Of a DNA stretch of 60,356 nucleotides, positions 18,874 through 25,769 are shown in pieces; position 1 is the first letter of the stretch; each line of letters begins with the position of its first letter. A program made the position numbers and the translations under genes. The stretch is from Gammaproteobacteria bacterium (GTDB lineage Bacteria; Pseudomonadota; Gammaproteobacteria; Ga0077536): contig JAIEQK010000137.1 of the NCBI GenBank assembly GCA_019747795.1, positions 1 to 60,356 on the forward strand. Reading direction: 5' to 3'. The notes beneath the pieces are model-generated. The model searched no databases and was not told the origin of the DNA. It saw only the letters and a program-made list of their open reading frames with translations.

Positions 18874-19802
18874 ACGTCGATGCCCCTACCGCTGGCGCCG
18901 TCGTCACCCTGACGCGACCGCAGGTTTTACGACTACAGCAAGCCATCGCGCTGTCTACCGTGGTATTCCCGTTTCTGGGTGCGATCCTCGCTGGTGTGTT
19001 GTGGTTCCGTAACGGGATAGGCGCCGTCGAGATAACGAGCCTCATCGCCATGTACCTCGTGTGCATGCTGGGAGTGACCGTGGGTCTGCACAGACTTTTC
19101 GCGCACCGCTCCTTCAAGACGGGACGGGCGATGCAAGCGCTGCTCGCGGTTGCCGGCTCGATGGCCGCGCAGGGCCCAGTTTTGTTCTGGGTGTCCACCC
19201 ATCGTCGTCATCACCAGCACAGCGACCGCGAAGGCGATCCACACTCACCGAATCTGCATGGCGATGGGCTGAAGGGCACCGCGCGTGGTCTGTGGTTCGC
19301 ACACATCGGCTGGATGTTCGACGGAAACCTCGCAGACGTAGGGCACTACGCAAAAGACGTCCTCCGTGACCGCATGCTCCTTCGAATCCACCAGTCCTAC
19401 CTGCTATGGGTGTTTCTGGGGCTCCTGCTACCGGCGCTTGCCGGCGGGCTGCTTACGGGTACCTGCGAAGGCGCTTTCCTGGCATTTCTCTGGGGCGGCC
19501 TGGTCCGCGTGTTCTTGGTCAATCACGCCAGTTGGTGCGTGGGTTCAGTCTGTCACCGGTTCGGTACCCGGCCGTTCGCCACCCAGGACAGAAGCGCCAA
19601 CAACTACACCGTTGCGGTACTGGCATTCGGCGAAGGACTGCAGAACAACCATCACGCATTCCCAGCGTCGTACCGGCATGCCATGCACTGGTGGCAACCC
19701 GATTTGAGCGCCTGGGTTATTTGTTTGATGAAATACATCGGCTTGGCCTGGGAGCTACGCGCTCCATCGGCACAAGACATCCACAACGCGCGGGCTCGTT
19801 GA
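18870..19802 (+). CDS. Membrane fatty-acid desaturase 2 with altered third histidine box
   Basis: A 310-residue paralogue of desaturase 1, with HRLFAH, HRRHH and shared DREGDPHSP, RGLWFAHIGWMF and RPFATQDRSANN stretches. Its third box reads LQNNHHAFP: the first histidine of HNNHH is glutamine, encoded by CAG near 19650. The rest of the box is intact. It is translationally coupled to desaturase 1 by an ATGA overlap. The pair looks like a tandem duplication that has diverged in function. One may add the first double bond and the other a second, or convert it to a triple bond; this is inference from known FAAL-desaturase-ACP cassettes. Confidence 0.92.
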   Translation: MNVDAPTAGAVVTLTRPQVLRLQQAIALSTVVFPFLGAILAGVLWFRNGIGAVEITSLIAMYLVCMLGVTVGLHRLFAHRSFKTGRAMQALLAVAGSMAAQGPVLFWVSTHRRHHQHSDREGDPHSPNLHGDGLKGTARGLWFAHIGWMFDGNLADVGHYAKDVLRDRMLLRIHQSYLLWVFLGLLLPALAGGLLTGTCEGAFLAFLWGGLVRVFLVNHASWCVGSVCHRFGTRPFATQDRSANNYTVAVLAFGEGLQNNHHAFPASYRHAMHWWQPDLSAWVICLMKYIGLAWELRAPSAQDIHNARAR

Positions 19803-19836
19803 TCTGGCGGCCGCTGGGTACTTGAAGCAGCTACAT

Positions 19837-20199
19837 ATGGCAGAACGTGAAGCATCCAAATTGTCTGCGCTACTGGATACGGCGCAGCGACTCCTCACGG
19901 GCCGGCGCAAGGAACGCGCCCCACGCGTGCAACGCAGTGCGAAGGAAATCGAAGACTGGATAGTTCAACGCGTCGCAGAGACACTCGCGATCGACGCGCA
20001 GGGGCTGGATCGCACGTTACCGTTCGCCGAATACGGATTCGACTCGCGGACCGCGGTGCGGCTCTCTGGTGAACTCGAAGAGTTACTCGGGCTCGAGCTT
20101 TCTCCCACCCTGGTCTGGGATTACCCAACCATCGAGTCGATGGCCAGTTACCTGGCAGAGGAATGTGCGGCCAAAGCCGCTGCTCCCAGCGGCCAGTAG
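19837..20199 (+). CDS. Stand-alone acyl carrier protein
   Basis: From ATG 19837 the protein is 120 residues; a TTG at 19822 is the alternative. The carrier fold begins near residue 36 (AKEIEDWIVQRVAETL) and Ser70 in GFDSRTAV is the phosphopantetheine attachment site. DYPTIESMASYL is the conserved helix IV region of PKS-type carrier domains. The first 35 residues are a basic helical extension that free fatty-acid-synthase ACPs lack, resembling discrete or excised modular carrier domains. It closes the FAAL-desaturase-desaturase-ACP run, 34 bases after desaturase 2. Confidence 0.93.
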   Translation: MAEREASKLSALLDTAQRLLTGRRKERAPRVQRSAKEIEDWIVQRVAETLAIDAQGLDRTLPFAEYGFDSRTAVRLSGELEELLGLELSPTLVWDYPTIESMASYLAEECAAKAAAPSGQ

Positions 20200-20208
20200 C
20201 CAAGTCCA

Positions 20209-20230
20209 CGCGCCGCCGCCAGGCGGCGCG
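20209..20230. terminator. GC-only hairpin after the ACP gene
   Basis: CGCGCCGCC at 20209-20217 pairs with GGCGGCGCG at 20222-20230 across a GCCA loop, ten bases after the ACP stop. It lies between the convergent ACP and carbamoyltransferase genes. There is no T-run, so it may stabilise RNA ends or terminate weakly. The remaining bases to 20526 show no gene. Confidence 0.45.
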
Positions 20231-20526
20231 GCCCCTGATAGCCAGCTATCGGAGACTGGCGCGTACTGCGGATTCGAGATCAGTACCCGCTAGAGAGCAT
20301 GCGTTGCCAAGCTCTGGCCGTCGCACACACTGATGCACAAGCCCAGAGCGGATGGTTCGGAAAGGCTCTTTGAAGCGATAAGGACTGGCGGATTTCCATC
20401 GCCCGCCCCGGCGAACACGAGGACGGCGTGCGTCAAAGTGGAACTCGAGAGCTCGCTACGACCAATTCACGGCGTCCGCCGTGCCGGCGAACCATGCAAA
20501 ACAGCCTCTGGAGATCCCAGCGTGGA

Positions 20527-22365
20527 TCAGTCAAGCGCATACTCCAGCTTGTAGTCCGCCGCCAGCGCTTGCGTTTGCGCGGCCTTTGATAGCAGAGCGG
20601 TACCCACCACCAATACATCAAGCCCCGTGCCCATGAAACATCTGAACGCATCTTCGGGCGTGCAGACGATGGGTTCACCTCGTACATTGAACGACGTATT
20701 GACGAGCACCGGACAGCCAGTAATGGCTTTGAATCGCTCGATCAACGCGTAGTAGCGCGGATTGGTCTCTTTGTGGACCGTCTGCACTCGTGCCGAGTAG
20801 TCCACATGCGTGACTGCAGGGATCTCTGAACGCGGCACGTTCAGCTTATCGATGCCGAACAAGGCCTGTTCTTCTGCCGACATATCTCGTCGTCTAGCTT
20901 TCACGACATCCGCCACAAGCAACATGTACGGACTGTCATCGTCCATCTCGAACCAGCGAGATACATCCTCTCTAAGTACACTTGGCGCAAAGGGCCTGAA
21001 TGACTCCCGGTACTTTACCTTGAGGTTGAGCAGTTTCTGCATGGTCGGAGAGCGTGGATCGGCAATGATGCTGCGCCCCCCCAAGGCTCGAGGGCCGAAC
21101 TCCATACGACCACTCATCCACCCCACCGCCTTGCCGTTAGCCAATGCCTGCGCTGTCTGTGCTACGACTTCGTCCTCCGTGAGGATGTCAAAGACCGCAC
21201 CACAGCGCGTCAATCGCTCCATGATTTCCTGCTGGCTGAACTCCGGCCCAAGGTATGCGCCTTTCATCGCATCGATACCGTTGGTCAGTTTGCGCGGCCG
21301 ATTGAGCATGATGTGATAGGCGCCTAGCGCTGCGCCCAGGGCGCCACCCGCATCACCCGCCGCAGGTTGAATCCACAGTCGCTCGAAGATTCTTTCTCTC
21401 AGCAGCTTTCCGTTGGCGACACAGTTGAGCGCCACGCCGCCGGCCAGGCACAGATTCTTTTCGCCCGTGGTCTTTGCTATACCTCTCGCGAGCTTGAGCA
21501 CGACCTCCTCCACGACGACCTGTATCGACGCCGCCAGGTCCATCTCGCGCTGCGTCAAAGTGGACTCTTGCTTCCTCGGCGGACCACCGAACAGAGCGTC
21601 GAATTTCTCGTTGGTCATTGTCAGGCCGGTGCAGTAATCGAAGTACTGCATATCGAGAGCGAACGAGCCGTCATCCTTGAGATCTATGAGATGGTCTTTG
21701 ATTATCTTTGCGTACTTGGGATCGCCATAGGGTGCGAGCCCCATGACCTTGTACTCGCCGCTGTTGACCTTGAATCCCGTGTAGTAGGTCATTGCCGAAT
21801 ACAACAGGCCTACAGAGTGGGGAAAGTGAATCTCCTTGTGGACAGCGAGCTCATGCCCTCGACCCACTGCAAGCGATGTTGTCGTCCACTCGCCCACACC
21901 ATCCATCGTCAAAACGGCCGCACGGTCGAAGGGGCTCGGAAAGTACGCACTCGCGGCATGGCTCAAGTGGTGCTCGGAGAAGAGAAGTTTTTCTTCCCAC
22001 CTGCCATCCTTGCCCCACAGATTCTTCAGCGCATCGATGATGACCGTCTTCTGGAAAAGCTTATCTTTGAGCCAGACGGGAAGCGAAGTAGCAAAGCTCT
22101 TGAATCCCTTCGGCGCATACGCAAGATAGGTCTCAACCAGCCGCTCAAACTTCAAGAACGGCTTGTCATAGAAGACGACATGATCGATTTCGCCAGGCGC
22201 GATGTTTGAATGACCAAGGCAATACCCAATGGCGTTGACGGGGAAATTCGCGTCATGCTTCTTGCGTGTGAACCGCTCCTCTTGCGCAGCGGCCACGATT
22301 TCGCCGTCGATGACAAGGCAGGCTGCCGCGTCGTGGTAGTACGCCGAAATGCCCAGGATCTTCAT
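20527..22365 (-). CDS. NodU/CmcH-family O-carbamoyltransferase
   Basis: The 612-residue enzyme transfers a carbamoyl group from carbamoyl phosphate, through carbamoyl-AMP, to a hydroxyl, often on a sugar. The N-terminal ASKHA-like domain shows GISAYYHDAAACLV, EERFTRKKHD, SEHHLSHAASAYFPSPF and NSGEYKVMGLAPYG. The C-terminal YrdC-like domain shows MEFGPRALGGRSI, YRESFRPFAPSVL and NTSFNVRGEPIV. Length is normal for the family. A DUF5989 protein and an SxtJ-like protein lie immediately upstream on the same strand, a grouping common in exopolysaccharide and O-antigen loci. The glycan of this locus is the likely substrate. Confidence 0.95.
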   Translation of the reverse strand: MKILGISAYYHDAAACLVIDGEIVAAAQEERFTRKKHDANFPVNAIGYCLGHSNIAPGEIDHVVFYDKPFLKFERLVETYLAYAPKGFKSFATSLPVWLKDKLFQKTVIIDALKNLWGKDGRWEEKLLFSEHHLSHAASAYFPSPFDRAAVLTMDGVGEWTTTSLAVGRGHELAVHKEIHFPHSVGLLYSAMTYYTGFKVNSGEYKVMGLAPYGDPKYAKIIKDHLIDLKDDGSFALDMQYFDYCTGLTMTNEKFDALFGGPPRKQESTLTQREMDLAASIQVVVEEVVLKLARGIAKTTGEKNLCLAGGVALNCVANGKLLRERIFERLWIQPAAGDAGGALGAALGAYHIMLNRPRKLTNGIDAMKGAYLGPEFSQQEIMERLTRCGAVFDILTEDEVVAQTAQALANGKAVGWMSGRMEFGPRALGGRSIIADPRSPTMQKLLNLKVKYRESFRPFAPSVLREDVSRWFEMDDDSPYMLLVADVVKARRRDMSAEEQALFGIDKLNVPRSEIPAVTHVDYSARVQTVHKETNPRYYALIERFKAITGCPVLVNTSFNVRGEPIVCTPEDAFRCFMGTGLDVLVVGTALLSKAAQTQALAADYKLEYALD

Positions 22366-22371
22366 TGTTCG

Positions 22372-22521
22372 CTAGAACAGTGTGTAGATGAACGGGGCGA
22401 TGACGGACCCTTGTGCGAGCACCAGCAGGCCACCCAGAACAACCATCACGATGATGAGCGGCGCTAGCCACAGCTTTTTGCGTACGCGAAGGAACGCCCA
22501 AAGCTCGCTAAGAAAGCCCAT
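22372..22521 (-). CDS. DUF5989 small membrane protein
   Basis: A 49-residue gene. Translation of the complement from ATG at 22521 gives MGFLSELWAFLRVRKKLWLA, then one hydrophobic helix and a short AQGSVIAPFIYTLF tail. This pattern (LSELW-FLR-RKKLWL, single helix, APFIYTLF end) matches the small DUF5989 proteins that usually accompany carbamoyltransferases and SxtJ proteins. It ends six bases before the carbamoyltransferase start. Its role is unknown; it may hold the carbamoyltransferase at the membrane. Confidence 0.88.
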   Translation of the reverse strand: MGFLSELWAFLRVRKKLWLAPLIIVMVVLGGLLVLAQGSVIAPFIYTLF

Positions 22522-22530
22522 AACAATTCC

Positions 22531-22944
22531 CTAGTATTGGTTCTTGAACGAATCGGAGGGAGGGCCGGGCGGTGAGCGGTCAACCCAATAACTCTCGACA
22601 GACCGCTTCTTCATTTTCAGATAATCACGGCCAAACAGTCGCAGCGCCAAGGCGACGGGCGTGATGAGCGCAAAGAAGATCACGCCCAGGACGACGGGGC
22701 TGGTTATCTTACCCAGCAACATCCCAAGGTCATACCAAAGACGGTTCAAACGTGTGAGTGCTTGAGGCGCCAGAAGCGTGACACCCGCGAACAGAACAGC
22801 GACAACCAACGCGGCCATGGCCACAGGGCCTCGACCATTCCAATAGGAATAGGCGGCAAGCGCGGCAAACGCGGCCACACCGGTCCCGCCAAACTTACGG
22901 TTGCTGGGTAACTGGGGGGAGGAAGAGAAGATGAGATCTGACAT
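22531..22944 (-). CDS. SxtJ-family membrane protein
   Basis: I use ATG 22944 (137 residues); a GTG at 22968 is in frame. Three to four hydrophobic segments span the middle, and the tail RLFGRDYLKMKKRSVESYWVDR is typical of SxtJ proteins, as is the N-terminal NRKFG. SxtJ was named from the saxitoxin locus, where it neighbours the carbamoyltransferase SxtI; the same pairing occurs in many polysaccharide loci. It is nine bases from the DUF5989 gene and clearly in one operon with the carbamoyltransferase. The biochemical role is not established. Confidence 0.88.
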   Translation of the reverse strand: MSDLIFSSSPQLPSNRKFGGTGVAAFAALAAYSYWNGRGPVAMAALVVAVLFAGVTLLAPQALTRLNRLWYDLGMLLGKITSPVVLGVIFFALITPVALALRLFGRDYLKMKKRSVESYWVDRSPPGPPSDSFKNQY

Positions 22945-23172
22945 ATCGCAAGTATAAGCTCGATTCACACTGAAAGATGACGCGCCTTTTGCTCTGAGAC
23001 CAATCGGCGAACAAGCGCACCCAGGTCAAATCCGCCCAGATCGGCAACGACCAGGGGTTCTTTCGAGCATTGCTGCTGAGAGCATCGAGCGCTCCGTATT
23101 GGTGACATCGCAGGATCCCCGTCACCGCTCATGAACCCACCAAGGGAACGGAGCCCGTATGGAGCTATCGGT

Positions 23173-24330
23173 CTATTTTCGCGATTCGATGAACTGCCGC
23201 ACTATCTCCTGTGCCACGAGGTGATACATGTACGCGGTGGGATGCCCGTCGCCGGCAATCTGGTACTTGTCAGGGTGAACCAGGAAACCTGGAAACTCCG
23301 CTGGGGTGATTCCATACACGGCAATACCCTCCTGCCTCAATCGATCGGCAATGCTGACCTCGTCCTTGTCTGCGCGGATGTCCCAGAACAGCACGCGGAA
23401 TTCGGCGTCGGGATAGGCTTCGCTGAAGAGCTTCGCCGCTTTCTTCACCGCGGCTATGTACAGGCGCACCTCCGACTCATCCACCCGACTGAACCACACT
23501 CGCATCAGGAAGGCGGACTTCATCAGCTGTGTCTTTATTTCAGCGCCCACGGCGCCCCAGACGGATCCGGGTCGGTTGAACGATCCCGCACTAACCGCTT
23601 CTCCCTCATCCGATAGAACATAGCGCGGGCCATACCTGAGGTACGGCGCGTTCCCCGCCAGGCGACGCACGTGATCCTTGATCGTCACGTAGAACACGAA
23701 TCGAACTGTCGGCTGAACTATTGGATTGACGAGATTGTGCTCGACCGCGGCCAGCATGTGTTGCGGCCCGTATCCATGCAGACCGAAGTTGTATACGCGA
23801 TAGTTGCCCCCGGTCTGTATCGCGACCTGAGCCGGAAGCGTTTCGTCGTCGCCCACACCCTCTCCGTAGGCAAACGAATCGCCGAAGAAAAGGATGGCGT
23901 CCTTTGCCTGGCTATTGAAAGGCAAAGTGGTGCGCAGGCCATTTTCCCCGATTGTCACCGTATGCTCGTAAATGACTTGGCCGGTCTGACTGTTGGTCTT
24001 CCGGACTGTTCGCCTGGTATCCGACGGGGCGACATAGCCGAGGACCGGATGCGGGTTCGTGACGTGGACCTGGTCCAACTGGACCGGAACCGTGGAGTCT
24101 TTCTGGATGTGGGCGATGTACACCTCGGCAATCATCAGCGCGGTCACTACCGCGGCGAGATTGACGAACACAGCTCGCCTCCGCGTTCCGGAGGCGCGGA
24201 TTGCGAGAAACATACAAGCGCCCGCCAACGATAGAAGACTCCAGACGAACGGCAAGGGCAGGTACTTGAGGGAGGCAAGCGGGATGACTATCGCCAGAAG
24301 CGCGACCACAATGGTGCTTAGCGTACGCAC
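23173..24330 (-). CDS. Membrane-anchored SGNH/GDSL hydrolase-like protein
   Basis: The 385-residue protein starts at GTG 24330. Two or three N-terminal hydrophobic helices (residues about 5-75) are followed by a periplasmic SGNH domain. Block I is FFGDSFAYGEGV, with the candidate nucleophile serine. GLHGYGPQ supplies a block II/III-like turn, and GDGHPT near residue 363 is the Asp-x-x-His block V. Such proteins act as esterases or O-acyltransferases on surface glycans. It is upstream of the SxtJ-DUF5989-carbamoyltransferase genes on the same strand with a 228-base gap. In this locus it could attach or remove the acyl chain made by the FAAL system. Confidence 0.85.
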   Translation of the reverse strand: MRTLSTIVVALLAIVIPLASLKYLPLPFVWSLLSLAGACMFLAIRASGTRRRAVFVNLAAVVTALMIAEVYIAHIQKDSTVPVQLDQVHVTNPHPVLGYVAPSDTRRTVRKTNSQTGQVIYEHTVTIGENGLRTTLPFNSQAKDAILFFGDSFAYGEGVGDDETLPAQVAIQTGGNYRVYNFGLHGYGPQHMLAAVEHNLVNPIVQPTVRFVFYVTIKDHVRRLAGNAPYLRYGPRYVLSDEGEAVSAGSFNRPGSVWGAVGAEIKTQLMKSAFLMRVWFSRVDESEVRLYIAAVKKAAKLFSEAYPDAEFRVLFWDIRADKDEVSIADRLRQEGIAVYGITPAEFPGFLVHPDKYQIAGDGHPTAYMYHLVAQEIVRQFIESRK

Positions 24331-25370
24331 AGGCGCCGATCTCTTAGATGAAAAGCCATGGGCGCGTTGCTCTTTCTACCTGCGGTCGGTGATGGTGCTG
24401 GCACATCTGCATTCCAGGCAGGGTCAATCAGCATGACCTGTGGTCACGGCTGAACTCATCTACGACAGCGGTCGGGCGCACCCGTCCTTCCACGTTACCG
24501 ACACGCAGTGGACGGTTCGCCAGGTTTGCTGCTTGCTGCAGCTGGAAGCTCATGTAGCTCTCACCGGCAACTCCGTTGCGTATGGCGGCTGCGTCGGCCG
24601 TCGCCCTGGGCGACTGCGGACAGTTACGGCCCGTCGTTCTCAAAAAAGTCTAAGTGACAAACAATCCGCGGCGCGGACACCGAAAGCTGCGAGCCCCACA
24701 TGGCGGTGATACTCGGTCCCTCGCGGTGCTAGTCATTCGGAGTTGGGCGACCCTTGCCGGAAAGCGAGTAACCGCCCGAGTGCTGTGCAAGCCATCAGGC
24801 TGCCGGTTGCCGTGCCATGAGTGATTCCCTGGCCCCCTTTCCGCGGCGAAAGGGCGGCACCTTCAGCCGCGCCACTACGCGTCGTCTTGGGTAGCAAGTT
24901 ACGCCTGGTGTCGAGGCTGTCCGCATACCGCTGATATTCGCGCTCGAACTACTCGTCTCGGTCGCAAATCCTCGTCGGCCCGTTGACGCGCAAATACCCA
25001 CCCCAGGGGCATTGGCCCTGGAGGCACCGATAATCATCGGCCAGGCGTCGGGGCGCCGTGCGCAACATCTCACTTCGCTCGGTCGCTCCACGCCTCGGGG
25101 CCTCCGCCTGCTCCTCATGTCCGCCCGTCGCGAGAGGCCACGATGGAGCGACTGGGCAAATCTCTCCAAGTTCCCCGGGAAGTCCGGCGCGGATCCATGG
25201 CCTGCCGCCGCGGACCTCGACCACACTCCGCGGGGTGCCCGCGGCGAAGATCCAGGTTTCCTCCGACGACCATCCGTGGCGGAGTGGGTGGTGGCCCCGG
25301 CCGTCGGCCAGTACGGGCAGAGACGACGCCGGCGTCAGCCGGCACCGCCGAGCTTTCCGGAAGGGGGACG
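24331..25370. other. Gene-poor kilobase at the locus boundary
   Basis: About 1,040 bases with no recognisable protein, RNA or mobile element. Frames here show either stops or arginine-rich translations typical of non-coding GC-rich DNA. It marks the end of the glycan/lipid locus; genes to the right use G/C-ending codons more strongly. Possible decayed sequence, but no family resemblance was found. Confidence 0.45.
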
Positions 25371-25769
25371 TCACTCGAACCGACCTCGCAGCGCGTTCCA
25401 CCCGGCTGGCAGGTGGCATGTCGGACGCCCCTCGCGCGCCACCATTGCCCAACTGTCCGCATCGACCGCCTGCAGCCACTGTTCCACGTCGTCCTGCAGC
25501 ACCACCCAGGCGAGCGCGTGGGGCACCACGTCGAGGGCTGAGTCGCCACGGCCCGCACCGATCCCCATGCCAAGCAGCGCGCTCAAGGCCCAATGTCGCG
25601 TGCCGCTACCGAGTTCGCACGGACAGTCGCGGTCTGGCGCGCCGTCGAGCGCCCGGCCGGTCCAGGACGCGAGCGGTGCGAGGACTTCGTCCTGTACGGG
25701 GCGCGCCGGCGCGGGCTGCTCCATCGCCAGTGACAGGAATGCCATGAACAGCCACGAACGCGCCGACAT
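25371..25769 (-). CDS. Hypothetical small protein with N-terminal signal-like sequence
   Basis: This 132-residue frame has a strong G/C third-position bias over its length, unlike the shadow frames around it. It begins MSARSWLFMAFLSLAMEQPAPA, which resembles a signal peptide, followed by a mature part with DCPCELGSG, ALSALLGMGIGAG and ALAWVVLQDDVEQWLQ. No family is recognised. Its start overlaps the start of the diverging DUF1800 gene: an alternative ATG at 25745 shares the CATG tetranucleotide with the DUF1800 ATG at 25744. One of the two starts is therefore likely to be different from that given. Confidence 0.48.
   Translation of the reverse strand: MSARSWLFMAFLSLAMEQPAPARPVQDEVLAPLASWTGRALDGAPDRDCPCELGSGTRHWALSALLGMGIGAGRGDSALDVVPHALAWVVLQDDVEQWLQAVDADSWAMVAREGRPTCHLPAGWNALRGRFE

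Noticed and set aside
13727-20199. Calling the locus a polyyne cluster outright
   Set aside because: FAAL, desaturases, ACP and a thioesterase fit, but the third desaturase and the P450 of known polyyne loci are absent, and motif reading cannot separate acetylenases from desaturases.
25012-25743. N-terminal extension of the DUF1800 gene
   Set aside because: The 244 extra residues are Arg/Ser/Pro-rich and lie opposite a better coding-like frame; known family members are not this long at the N-terminus.
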